From assembly GCA_024405115.1 (NCBI GenBank), contig JAKSPD010000008.1:1-55479 (forward strand): a stretch of 55,479 bases of DNA, given 5' to 3'. Shown here in pieces: positions 1 through 7,241 of this stretch. Numbering within the stretch: position 1 is the stretch's first letter; each line of letters starts with the position of its first letter. The translations under genes and the position numbers were made by a program. Origin of the DNA: Lachnospiraceae bacterium (GTDB lineage Bacteria; Bacillota; Clostridia; Lachnospirales; Lachnospiraceae). The notes beneath the pieces are model-generated. The model was not told the DNA's origin, ran no database searches, and was given only the letters and a program-made list of their open reading frames with translations.

Positions 1-120
1 CTGTGAGAAATAACTCTTAACTGTGAGAAATAACTTTTAATTTTGAGAAATAACTTTTAATTTTGAGAAATAACTCTTTATTTTGAGAAATAACTCTTAT
101 TTTTGAGAAATCCCACTTAA
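1..120. repeat. Six tandem copies of a 20-bp repeat
   Basis: Six head-to-tail units of exactly 20 bp share the core TGAGAAATAACT; the sixth is degenerate (AAATCCCACT). The array ends 18 bp before the aspartokinase start codon and just upstream of its ribosome binding site. It may extend left beyond the window. There are no spacers, so it is not a CRISPR. A 20-bp period is close to two helical turns, which would place every copy on the same face of the DNA. Confidence 0.9.
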
Positions 121-138
121 TTCAGGAAAGGAAGATCT

Positions 139-1455
139 ATGGGTATTAAGGTTCTAAAGTTTGGTGGCAGCTCCCTGGCTGATTCAGGTCAGTTCAAAAA
201 GGTAAGGGATATCATCCTTGCTGATCCCGACAGGCGTTTTATCGTCGCGTCCGCTCCCGGAAAAAGAAGTTCAGGTGACATAAAGGTCACCGACATGCTC
301 TATAAATGCTACGACCTGGCTGCTTCGGGCAATGACCCGGGACCGGCTTTAAAAGGCATACGTGAAAGATTTGCCGAGATAATTGAAGAACTCTCTATCC
401 CCTTTGATATTGATACAGAAATTGAAATGCTTAAGATGCAGCTTAAGGAGACCCCGGAAAAGGAGTTTACCGCAAGCCGTGGGGAGTATTTAAACTCCCG
501 CGTTCTGGCTGCGTATCTCGGTCTTGAATTCGTTGATGCGGCTGATCTCATCTTCTTTAAGTCTGATGGCAGGCTTGACAGTGAAAAGACCTACAGCACC
601 GTCAAGAAGCGCCTTAAGGGAATGGACGGGGCGGTCATCCCCGGCTTTTACGGTTCCATGCCTGACGGAAGCATCCACACCTTCTCACGCGGCGGTTCTG
701 ACGTGAGCGGTTCCATCATTGCCTGCGGAGTTGACGCCTCCCTTTATGAAAACTGGACCGATGTTTCCGGAATGCTCTCCGCTGACCCAAGAATTGTTGA
801 AAACCCCGCCGGAATCGACGTGATAACATACCGCGAACTCCGTGAGCTTTCATACATGGGCGCATCCGTACTTCATGAAGACGCAGTATTCCCTGTAAAA
901 TGGGCAGGCATATCGATCAACATAAGAAATACGAATGCCCCCGGTGACAACGGGACCATGATCGTGCCGCGCCTTCCTCACGGTGACAAGGGAAACGTCA
1001 TCACTGGTATCGCGGGCAAGAAAGGATTTGCGGAAGTCACCGTCACGAAATCACTGATGAACGGTGAGGTCGGATTCGGCGCTAGGCTCCTTACCATATT
1101 TGCAGATGAAGGCGTACCGTTCGAGCACTGCCCCACCGGTATTGACACAATGTCCGTTGTTGTAAATGAGGAGAAATTCAATCCTGCAGAAGAAAGGATT
1201 CTTTCAAGAATAAGGGACGAGCTTAAGCCCGATGAGATTGAGATTGAACGCGGATTCGCAATGGTGGCCGTAGTTGGTCAGAGAATGGCCAGCACCGTCG
1301 GTACCGCCTGCAGGGTGACCGGTGCCTTAAAAGATTCCGGCATAAACATCCGAATGATCGACCAGGGCTCCAGCGAGCTTAACATCATCCTGGGAATTGA
1401 GGAGGAAGACTACGAAAAGACCATCCGCGCCATCTATAAGGAGTTCTTAAGCTGA
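139..1455 (+). CDS. Aspartate kinase (aspartokinase)
   Basis: Phosphorylates L-aspartate with ATP, the first step toward lysine, threonine, methionine and diaminopimelate; cytoplasmic. The 438-residue protein opens with the family signature KVLKFGGSSLA near residue 5. The kinase domain includes SRGGSDVSGS near residues 184-193, which contacts substrate and nucleotide. The C-terminal ~140 residues look like paired ACT regulatory domains (VTVTKSLMN and VAVVGQRMAS segments), so amino-acid feedback inhibition is likely. A ribosome binding site (AGGAAAGGAAG) supports the ATG at 139. The gene stands alone, directly after a 20-bp tandem array. No lysine riboswitch is visible in the 138 bp available upstream. 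Family assignment is firm; which end product inhibits it cannot be read from sequence. Confidence 0.93.
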   Translation: MGIKVLKFGGSSLADSGQFKKVRDIILADPDRRFIVASAPGKRSSGDIKVTDMLYKCYDLAASGNDPGPALKGIRERFAEIIEELSIPFDIDTEIEMLKMQLKETPEKEFTASRGEYLNSRVLAAYLGLEFVDAADLIFFKSDGRLDSEKTYSTVKKRLKGMDGAVIPGFYGSMPDGSIHTFSRGGSDVSGSIIACGVDASLYENWTDVSGMLSADPRIVENPAGIDVITYRELRELSYMGASVLHEDAVFPVKWAGISINIRNTNAPGDNGTMIVPRLPHGDKGNVITGIAGKKGFAEVTVTKSLMNGEVGFGARLLTIFADEGVPFEHCPTGIDTMSVVVNEEKFNPAEERILSRIRDELKPDEIEIERGFAMVAVVGQRMASTVGTACRVTGALKDSGINIRMIDQGSSELNIILGIEEEDYEKTIRAIYKEFLS

Positions 1456-1503
1456 GCGGCCTTTCCAGAATTATAATTACTGTCAGGACTGTTTTATGCA
1501 AAT

Positions 1504-1680
1504 CTTGTATGAAACAGTGTGTACTTGTGTTTCTCATACAAGCATTTTGTATGAAAGGTACCCTGCCAATGGCAATTCATATAATTTTTACTTTTGATAA
1601 TTGTATGAAACCGCCTTTATAAGCTCCGTTTCATACAAAATTCAAGCCTGGCTTGACGTTTTTTCCACTTTTTTTGTATG
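1504..1680. repeat. Cluster of TTGTATGAAA motifs in both orientations
   Basis: The gap 1456-1926 has no credible gene but is highly structured. The motif TTGTATGAAA or a close variant occurs about six times: 1505-1514, 1530-1542 (inverted, one insertion), 1547-1556, 1601-1610, 1629-1638 (inverted), and a diverged copy at 1674-1683. Copies at 1601-1611 and 1628-1638 form a perfect 11-bp inverted repeat around a 16-bp loop. Copies at 1504 and 1542 form a second inverted pair. A 14-bp perfect palindrome (GATACCATGGTATC) follows at 1752-1765. This could be an operator array or a structured RNA. Confidence 0.75.
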
Positions 1681-1771
1681 CAAAGCACCATATCATGGAA
1701 AAGCCTACAAGATTTGATGATAGTTAATTAGTTAACAGGCAACGGCAATTCGATACCATGGTATCAGGAAA

Positions 1772-1825
1772 AAAGCCCTCACACTTTCATGTACAGAATG
1801 AAATGTACAGAAATGTGAGGGCTTT
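1772..1825 (-). terminator. Terminator of the downstream-strand ceramidase-fold gene
   Basis: A 12-bp perfect outer stem (AAAGCCCTCACA with TGTGAGGGCTTT) encloses a second stem built from two TGTACA copies. On the minus strand it is followed by a run of T (TTTTTTCC), so it should end the transcript of the gene at 1927-3465. It lacks a convincing T-run on the plus strand. Confidence 0.8.
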
Positions 1826-1840
1826 AATTGTTAACTATAT

Positions 1841-1916
1841 TATTAACCAGCTACTTGGTTATTAACCAGTTTCCCGATTATTAACCAGTTTCCCGATTAT
1901 TAACCAGCTACCCGAT
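1841..1916. repeat. Four tandem copies of a 19-bp repeat
   Basis: Four direct 19-bp units share TATTAACCAG followed by CTAC or TTTCC and CGAT/GGT. A partial fifth unit (TATTATCCCA) runs up to the stop codon of the minus-strand gene. The array lies in the 3' untranslated region between that stop and the terminator. Confidence 0.88.
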
Positions 1917-1926
1917 TATTATCCCA

Positions 1927-3465
1927 TTACTCTTTGTACTCGTAAACCTTGTAATCATCAGCGAAAAGCTTATTGATGTCCTTTAAGGTCTCACGTACAA
2001 GGAGGTCTCCGCCTTCATGACCGCACTGGCCTGATGCAATGAAACCTGAATAATGTCCGTGCCCTTCAGCCTTAGCCGTGGGAAGATACCCTTCGCCTCC
2101 GCATGAAAGCTGTACGAGGAATGTCTGCTCGCAGTATGCGCGGGCCTTGATCTGGTTGCCGTAGTCAAGGAACAGTTCGAAGGGGTTGGTAGCGAATGCG
2201 ATTGAACCCATTCTTATGATGTGTACTTCAGTGTCAAGGCACTCGAAAGTCTCCTGAAGCTCGAACCTCTGGATGATTCCGATGTATCTCTGAAGGTTTG
2301 CAATATCGTTAAAGTCTATGTTTCCTTCCTTATTGCGGCAGTAGTCCTTGATCTCGCGTTCTGCCTCAATCTTCTCCTTAAGGGTCGCACGTCTAAGCGG
2401 AAGCTGCATGTTGTGGACATGGTGCTCGAACTTAACGTCCTTCTGGCTCTCGCCGATGCCGTCATCCCACGCATCAAATACCGCGTTAGCAACCCTCTTT
2501 CCTGCCTTCTTCATTCCCTCAAGGTCGAACATTGACGGGTCAGCCTTACGTACGGGAGGATTGTGACGGATGAGGTTCGGGTCATGAACGTCAGTGTCAG
2601 GGTTAACCCATCTTACAAGGTCAACCGGGCACTGGTCTCCTGCTGCGGAGCAGAGAGGAAGCATGAAGATGTCCTCTCCAAAACGCTCGCGGAGAAGTTT
2701 CTTTGTCTCACCCCAGAAATCAGGTGAAACGAAGAGCCTGTGCTGTACGCACTGTGCCGGGCATGCAAGGTTGACAACGATGCCCTTAAGCTTATCTTCC
2801 TTATCAAAGCAGTACAAAAGCTCAACGCCTGAATCATTTCCACCCTCAAGCTCCGTAAATACAGCGGTGTTTGCATCGCCCCACATCTGAGCCGTGTTAT
2901 CTGAGTAGTCAACACGACGGCACATGCCGATGGCCGCACGGTCAAAGGCATTAGTGAAAGCCGCATCCTCACGTGAATTCCATGCGCAAACGGCTGCCTT
3001 TGAGGCGCGCTCTATGACGAGCTCCGCGCACTCTTCGTTTGTGGCAACCTCGGGGTCTGAAAGGTTAGCAGACTGAACATATTCCTGACCGGGCTTTAAG
3101 TATGCCTTAATAAATTCCCTCCAGGTTGACATAACTCCAGAGGAATTCATCTTTGAACGCTGGCCACCTATGGTAGCCGGGCCTGTATGTGTATGGATTG
3201 CCGCGGTGATGACCTTATCGGTGTCAATCTCCGGGCACTTTGCCTTGATGGCCTCACGGATCTTCTTTGTAAGAAGGTAACTTACGCTTCCGAGGTCAAG
3301 TGAAATGATGATCATCTGGTCACCGTCACACTCAACTGCCATGGCCGTTGCCGTTAAAGGCTTTTCAACATACTCTGAAATTCTCTCCGCAAACTGTCCT
3401 GCAAGTGAAATCTTCTTATCGGGGGTAATTGACTCCTCGCCCCAGCCTATTCTGATTCTTCCCAT
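1927..3465 (-). CDS. Ceramidase-fold protein (neutral/alkaline ceramidase N-domain family), paralogue 1
   Basis: Resembles the N-terminal catalytic domain of neutral ceramidases: GWGEESITP at the N-terminus and HTHTGP near residues 91-96, corresponding to the zinc-site HTHSGP of true ceramidases. The family nucleophile motif GDVSPN appears to be replaced by GDQCPV (about residues 276-281), with Cys in the Ser position. The region NLACPAQC (about 232-239) carries Pro where the paralogue at 52698-54134 has His. No signal peptide is visible, so it is probably cytoplasmic, unlike secreted ceramidases. The start at 3465 is preferred over 3483 because an AGGAAG ribosome binding site sits just before it; this gives 512 residues. 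The substrate is unknown, perhaps an amide. It is divergent from an NSS symporter. Confidence 0.75.
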   Translation of the reverse strand: MGRIRIGWGEESITPDKKISLAGQFAERISEYVEKPLTATAMAVECDGDQMIIISLDLGSVSYLLTKKIREAIKAKCPEIDTDKVITAAIHTHTGPATIGGQRSKMNSSGVMSTWREFIKAYLKPGQEYVQSANLSDPEVATNEECAELVIERASKAAVCAWNSREDAAFTNAFDRAAIGMCRRVDYSDNTAQMWGDANTAVFTELEGGNDSGVELLYCFDKEDKLKGIVVNLACPAQCVQHRLFVSPDFWGETKKLLRERFGEDIFMLPLCSAAGDQCPVDLVRWVNPDTDVHDPNLIRHNPPVRKADPSMFDLEGMKKAGKRVANAVFDAWDDGIGESQKDVKFEHHVHNMQLPLRRATLKEKIEAEREIKDYCRNKEGNIDFNDIANLQRYIGIIQRFELQETFECLDTEVHIIRMGSIAFATNPFELFLDYGNQIKARAYCEQTFLVQLSCGGEGYLPTAKAEGHGHYSGFIASGQCGHEGGDLLVRETLKDINKLFADDYKVYEYKE

Positions 3466-3639
3466 TCTTATACTTCCTTTCATTATTTCGGCTCTGATAA
3501 TCCTTGTTTAAAAGCACTTTTCTTATAAAGGACACACCCTTGCCATTTATGAATACTTAAGCATTGACATCCAAAATATCCGCTTTGGACATCTTACTCA
3601 TTATAAACTCATAGTAATGCAAATTCAATGAAATTAGTA

Positions 3640-3669
3640 TTGGATTTTTGCTTTCTTCTTTGTTATAAT
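3640..3669 (+). promoter_or_regulatory. Probable promoter of the NSS symporter gene
   Basis: TTGGAT (3640-3645), an 18-bp spacer and a consensus TATAAT (3664-3669) lie 44 bp before the symporter start. The A+T-rich 247-bp gap (3466-3712) must also hold the divergent promoter of the ceramidase-fold gene. Confidence 0.55.
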
Positions 3670-3712
3670 GCTTTCTTGTGTGACTATAAAAACCTAGCGA
3701 AAGGGTATCTTT

Positions 3713-5194
3713 ATGAATGAAAAGAAAAAAGTAGGCTTTGCCAGTTCCTTCGGGTTCATAATGGCGGCCGCAGGATCGGCAGTCGGTCTTGGTAACCTCT
3801 GGGGTTTCCCCTACAAAACAGCCAAAGGAGGCGGTGCTGCCTTCGTGCTCATCTACATCTGCTGTGTTATCTTCCTCGGTGCAGTAGCGATGCTTACTGA
3901 AATGCACCTTGGAAAGAGAGTTCATGCAAATCCCGTAACAGCTTATAAGTCTGTTAATAAGAAGATAGGCTGGTTCGGACTTGTTGCAGTACTCATTCCG
4001 TTCTTCATCACCTGCTACTACTCAGTTCTCGGCGGATGGACACTTAAGTATGCCGTTAACTCATTTGCGGGAAATGACGGAATCATCGGAACATTCTCTG
4101 TAAACACATTTGAGGTGATTTTATTTACAGCCCTCTTTGCAGGACTTGCGCTCTGGATCATCGCCGCAGGCGTTGAAGGCGGAATTGAAAAGCTTTCAAA
4201 GATCCTCATGCCCGCACTTTTCATTATTCTCCTCTGCATCGTGGTCTACTCACTCTGCCTTGGTGAGGGAGTTAAGGAAGGTCTTAAGTTCTATCTTAAT
4301 CCCGATTTCTCAAAGATTGACTTTGGAACCGTTCTCCTTGCAATGGGACAGGCATTCTGGTCACTTTCAATCGGTATGGGAATTCTCATCACCTACGGTT
4401 CATACTGCGATAAGGAAATCAACCTTGTCAAGTCAACCGGCATGATCTGCCTGTTCGACACACTTGCAGCCCTCCTTGCAGGACTTGCAATCTTCCCGGC
4501 AGTTGCACACTTTGACGCTTCACTTCTTGACGGATCAAAGGGTGTTGCACTTATTTATGTTATTCTTCCCAAGGTTTTCGGATCAATGGGATTCATCGGA
4601 AAGGTCGTTTCATTCCTGTTCTTCTCAATGGTAACGATTGCAGCTCTTACCTCCATCATGTCACTTTATGAGGTATGCACACAGTTCGTCATCCAGAAGT
4701 TCCACGTAAACAGAAAGCTTTCCATCACCATCGTATGCGTACTTACGGTACTTATCTCCATCCCGGTTGGTATTTCACTCGGACACGTTGCAATCCTCGA
4801 GGAATCAAGCCCGGCACTCTTCGGACTCGACTGGCTCACATTCTTTGATGAGGTTACAAACACCGTGCTGATGCCCATCTGCGCACTGTTTGCATGCATA
4901 ACAGTCGGCTGGATCTTAAAGCCTGAAAATGCAATTAAGGAAATGAAGGAAGAAGGAACTGAGATTCCCTCATGGATTGAGAAAATCTATCCGGCATTCG
5001 TTAAGTACATCACCCCCGCACTCATCGTGGTCGTTGAGATCGGAGGACTTAAGAATGAGATTGAAGCAGGCAACATTCCCGTAATCATCACCGCCTTCAT
5101 TCTTATGGCTCTCTGTCTCGCTGCTTACTTTGCATTCTTTGCAAAGGCTCCGACCGGAACCAACGAGGACGAAAAGCTCGCAGGAAAGAAGTAA
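3713..5194 (+). CDS. Sodium-dependent transporter, neurotransmitter:sodium symporter (NSS/SNF) family
   Basis: Integral membrane Na+-coupled symporter, probably for an amino acid. The N-terminus carries the NSS hallmark FASSFGFIMAAAGSAVGLGN followed by LWGFPYKT, the unwound first helix that binds Na+ and substrate in LeuT-type carriers. About eleven to twelve hydrophobic segments fill the 493 residues, a typical bacterial NSS length. The C-terminal tail is short and charged. The RBS AAAGGG (3700-3705) supports the start. It is transcribed divergently from the ceramidase-fold gene and followed by two hairpins, so it is probably monocistronic. Substrate cannot be assigned from sequence. Confidence 0.92.
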   Translation: MNEKKKVGFASSFGFIMAAAGSAVGLGNLWGFPYKTAKGGGAAFVLIYICCVIFLGAVAMLTEMHLGKRVHANPVTAYKSVNKKIGWFGLVAVLIPFFITCYYSVLGGWTLKYAVNSFAGNDGIIGTFSVNTFEVILFTALFAGLALWIIAAGVEGGIEKLSKILMPALFIILLCIVVYSLCLGEGVKEGLKFYLNPDFSKIDFGTVLLAMGQAFWSLSIGMGILITYGSYCDKEINLVKSTGMICLFDTLAALLAGLAIFPAVAHFDASLLDGSKGVALIYVILPKVFGSMGFIGKVVSFLFFSMVTIAALTSIMSLYEVCTQFVIQKFHVNRKLSITIVCVLTVLISIPVGISLGHVAILEESSPALFGLDWLTFFDEVTNTVLMPICALFACITVGWILKPENAIKEMKEEGTEIPSWIEKIYPAFVKYITPALIVVVEIGGLKNEIEAGNIPVIITAFILMALCLAAYFAFFAKAPTGTNEDEKLAGKK

Positions 5195-5230
5195 TTAATT
5201 CCATTCAGAATTAAAAGGTGTTTAAATCAT

Positions 5231-5260
5231 TAATTGGCAGGCCTCAGTGCCTGCCAATTA
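5231..5260 (+). terminator. Hairpin after the NSS symporter gene
   Basis: A perfect 12-bp stem (TAATTGGCAGGC with GCCTGCCAATTA) and 6-nt loop lie 36 bp past the stop codon. The following tract (TTATGG) is a weak T-run, so this may be a primary or backup terminator. Confidence 0.6.
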
Positions 5261-5344
5261 TTATGGTTTAAACGTTTATTCACAATAGACATTAATTATG
5301 AACACAGTGCGTCTTTGGGCAGCAATATGCACTCAGTCAAAAAA

Positions 5345-5386
5345 CTGCCGCATTGTGACTTGCACTTAATGTGGCAGCTCTTTTTG
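5345..5386 (+). terminator. Second hairpin with T-run
   Basis: CTGCCGCATT pairs with AATGTGGCAG (one G-T pair), extended by GTG/CAC inside, and is followed by CTCTTTTTGG. It is a plausible intrinsic terminator on the plus strand. The sequence between the two hairpins shows no gene. Confidence 0.55.
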
Positions 5387-5435
5387 GCTTATCCTTATAT
5401 TGTTTTCATTTATGAATTCTGAAACGCTTCTCCAA

Positions 5436-5981
5436 TTACAGTTTCTTCATCATCCAGAAGGCATCCGCGTATGAACCGTCAGAATACTTCATGTTGTCAG
5501 GGAACGTTCCGTATCTGACAAACCCGAGCTTTTCATAAAGGGATATCGCGTTCTTATTGTCCGCAATCACCTCAAGCTCCGCCTGCTCATATCCCATTTC
5601 CTTTGCAACCATAAGGGCATTCTCAAGCATTATCCTTCCAATTCCGGCCCCGCAGTATTCCTGATACAGCGCGATTGCAATGTCACATCTGTGAGCGTAT
5701 CTTTTGAAGCTTCCGATTCCCGATACTGAGCAGTTGCCTACATGTTTTCCGGAAATGTTTGCTACCATCATAAGGTCACGTGGGGAATCAAGATTTCTTT
5801 CAATGAAGCTTTTTTCCTGCTCTACAGTAAGCACCTCGTCAGGCTCCCTGATAAGGAACGGGGTTTCCGCCGTCGTCACCTTAAGGTACTTTATCAGATC
5901 CTCCGCATCTTCTGCCTCCGCACTTCTTAAAACCACTTCTCTTCCCAGTTTATCCTTAAAAGTTACAGGCTCAAGCCTCAT
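5436..5981 (-). CDS. GNAT-family N-acetyltransferase
   Basis: Predicted to transfer an acetyl group from acetyl-CoA to an amine. The acetyl-CoA-binding motif A region is visible (GAGIGRIMLENALMVAKEMG, about residues 109-128), followed by the beta-bulge segment AELEVIADNKNAISLYEKLG that ends the GNAT fold. The start at 5981 (MRLEPVTF) is chosen because a purine-rich AGAAAGAGG lies upstream; an in-frame extension to 6035 lacks support. It is 181 residues, usual for the family. The acceptor substrate is unknown. It lies tail-to-tail with the NSS gene and downstream of the SdpI-like gene on the same strand. Confidence 0.85.
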   Translation of the reverse strand: MRLEPVTFKDKLGREVVLRSAEAEDAEDLIKYLKVTTAETPFLIREPDEVLTVEQEKSFIERNLDSPRDLMMVANISGKHVGNCSVSGIGSFKRYAHRCDIAIALYQEYCGAGIGRIMLENALMVAKEMGYEQAELEVIADNKNAISLYEKLGFVRYGTFPDNMKYSDGSYADAFWMMKKL

Positions 5982-6126
5982 TCTGCTTACCTCTTTCTTC
6001 CCACTTATTTTTAAGGATGCCGTACATGCAGGCATCCGCTTTTTCCTTTGACATCCGCATATTCAGAATCCGGTTTTGTAAGTAACCACATTTATACCAC
6101 ATAACGTTCTTCCAGGCAAACCCGTT

Positions 6127-6762
6127 TTATTTGTACGAACGCCTGTAGAACACGTATGAATATACTGTAGGGACCAGGACCATGATAAGCAGTATCACGA
6201 TGTCCACCCAGAAATCAAGCTTCAAAAATGCCGCAATAATGAAGAGCACCCCTCCTATCACCCATAAAAATCCGGCTAGGCGGTGTGTCCTGTTCCAGTT
6301 CTCCTCGCTGTCCAGGGTCCAGGGCAGCTTTATTCCCATCGTGTAGCTCTGCTTCGTCTTTGGAAGATAGTTGCCAATCACTATGAACAAAAGGCCAAAA
6401 ATAAATGGGACTATAAGTTCCACTGCAACATCATATCCAAGCGCGGATGCCATGGTGATGCCGGAGCATATTAGTTCGACCGCAGGCAAGGTCCAAAGAA
6501 TGACAGTGCGTAAGGCAGGACTCATGTTGTCATACTTAGGATCCATCTTCATAATGGCCGGCATGAACAGTGTCAGCACAAACAGAAGTCCCGGAAGGAC
6601 AAAAAGTGCGACGGCCCTGGAAGCATAATTATCCACTTCTCCGGCCGCATTAAAGTGTATTGGCATCTGTTCAGGCATCCTGCCATACAGAAAAGCACCG
6701 GCAATAAGCGGTATCAGACAGATAAGCCCGGGCAGCACAGCAATCTTTTTATCATTTTTCAT
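6127..6762 (-). CDS. SdpI-family membrane protein (DUF1648/SdpI domains)
   Basis: A 211-residue integral membrane protein with about six hydrophobic segments. It contains the DUF1648-like signature PIHFNAAGEVDNYASR between helices 1 and 2. The C-terminal half is SdpI-like (KTKQSYTMGIKLPWTLDSEE, then NWNRTHRLAGFLWVIGG). In Bacillus, SdpI protects against the SDP toxin and signals to the repressor SdpR. Its position just after an ArsR-type gene reproduces the sdpR-sdpI arrangement, so a similar immunity/sensor pair is inferred. No toxin gene is visible nearby. The start at 6762 has a strong GGGAGGAG site and lies inside the 3' end of the regulator gene (11-bp overlap), implying translational coupling. 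Confidence 0.85.
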   Translation of the reverse strand: MKNDKKIAVLPGLICLIPLIAGAFLYGRMPEQMPIHFNAAGEVDNYASRAVALFVLPGLLFVLTLFMPAIMKMDPKYDNMSPALRTVILWTLPAVELICSGITMASALGYDVAVELIVPFIFGLLFIVIGNYLPKTKQSYTMGIKLPWTLDSEENWNRTHRLAGFLWVIGGVLFIIAAFLKLDFWVDIVILLIMVLVPTVYSYVFYRRSYK

Positions 6763-7030
6763 TTTTTTCTCCTCCCTTAAGGTCCTCAATCCAAAGTATC
6801 AGTTCCTCAAGCACTGATGCATTGAGACTGTAATAGATGTAATTTTTCTGCCGGCTCTCAAAAATAAGCCCGGCCTTTTTCAATGTGGACAGGTGGTATG
6901 AAACTGTCGCACCGGTCATGTCAAAATGATCTCCTATCTCTCCGGCCGTCATGCTCCCGTTTTTCAGAAGATTCAGGATTTCCCTTCTTTCAGGCGCTGA
7001 CAAAGCCTTCATGGTTTCGTTAAAGCTCAT
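6752..7030 (-). CDS. ArsR/SdpR-family winged-helix repressor
   Basis: A 92-residue regulator with a clear winged-helix core: LSAPERREILNLLKNGSMTA, then IGDHFDMTGATVSYHLSTLK (recognition helix) and a wing with KNYIYYSLN. No CxC metal-binding motif is present, so it is SdpR-like rather than metal-sensing. ATG at 7030 is preferred because AGAGGTG is correctly spaced from it; upstream ATG/GTG codons overlap that site. Two near-identical inverted repeats directly upstream argue for autorepression. It is co-transcribed with the SdpI-like gene. Confidence 0.87.
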   Translation of the reverse strand: MSFNETMKALSAPERREILNLLKNGSMTAGEIGDHFDMTGATVSYHLSTLKKAGLIFESRQKNYIYYSLNASVLEELILWIEDLKGGEKNEK

Positions 7031-7041
7031 TCTCATCACCT

Positions 7042-7120
7042 CTATTTAGATTTTTTTCTAAATAGATAATAACACCGGCGCTCCTTTAATGCAAGAACTA
7101 TTTAGATTATTTTCTAAATA
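7042..7120. promoter_or_regulatory. Pair of palindromic operators upstream of the SdpR-like gene
   Basis: Two inverted repeats share the half-site CTATTTAGA: 7042-7065 (CTATTTAGA, 6 bp, TCTAAATAG) and 7098-7120 (CTATTTAGA, 6 bp, TCTAAATA). Their first bases are 56 bp apart. The proximal copy abuts the ribosome binding site. This is the expected layout for cooperative autorepression by a dimeric ArsR-type protein. Confidence 0.75.
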
Positions 7121-7150
7121 CTTTCCGTTTCCATTCTTTTCCTTACATAC

Positions 7151-7186
7151 AAAAAAGACCACGCTCACAGGCTGCAGCGTGATCTT
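7151..7186 (-). terminator. hflX terminator
   Basis: On the minus strand AAGATCACGCT pairs with AGCGTGGTCTT and is followed by six T residues, 56 bp beyond the hflX stop codon. A standard intrinsic terminator. Confidence 0.85.
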
Positions 7187-7241
7187 ATACCATTTTCATA
7201 ATGTAGTTTTCGATTGTGGTGTTTTTGAGAATAAAACAGTT

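Noticed and set aside
1-120. CRISPR array
   Set aside because: The units are contiguous 20-bp repeats without spacers and no cas genes are near.
1841-1916. CRISPR or plasmid iteron
   Set aside because: There are no spacers, no replication gene nearby, and the repeats lie in a 3' UTR before a terminator.
2221-2535. Plus-strand gene inside the first ceramidase-fold gene
   Set aside because: It is an antisense open frame within a conserved coding region.
1927-3465. True neutral ceramidase
   Set aside because: The nucleophile motif and a zinc ligand differ from the active family and no secretion signal is present; only the fold is claimed.
3557-3925. Minus-strand gene overlapping the NSS start
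   Set aside because: It is antisense to a strongly conserved symporter N-terminus and has no recognisable features.
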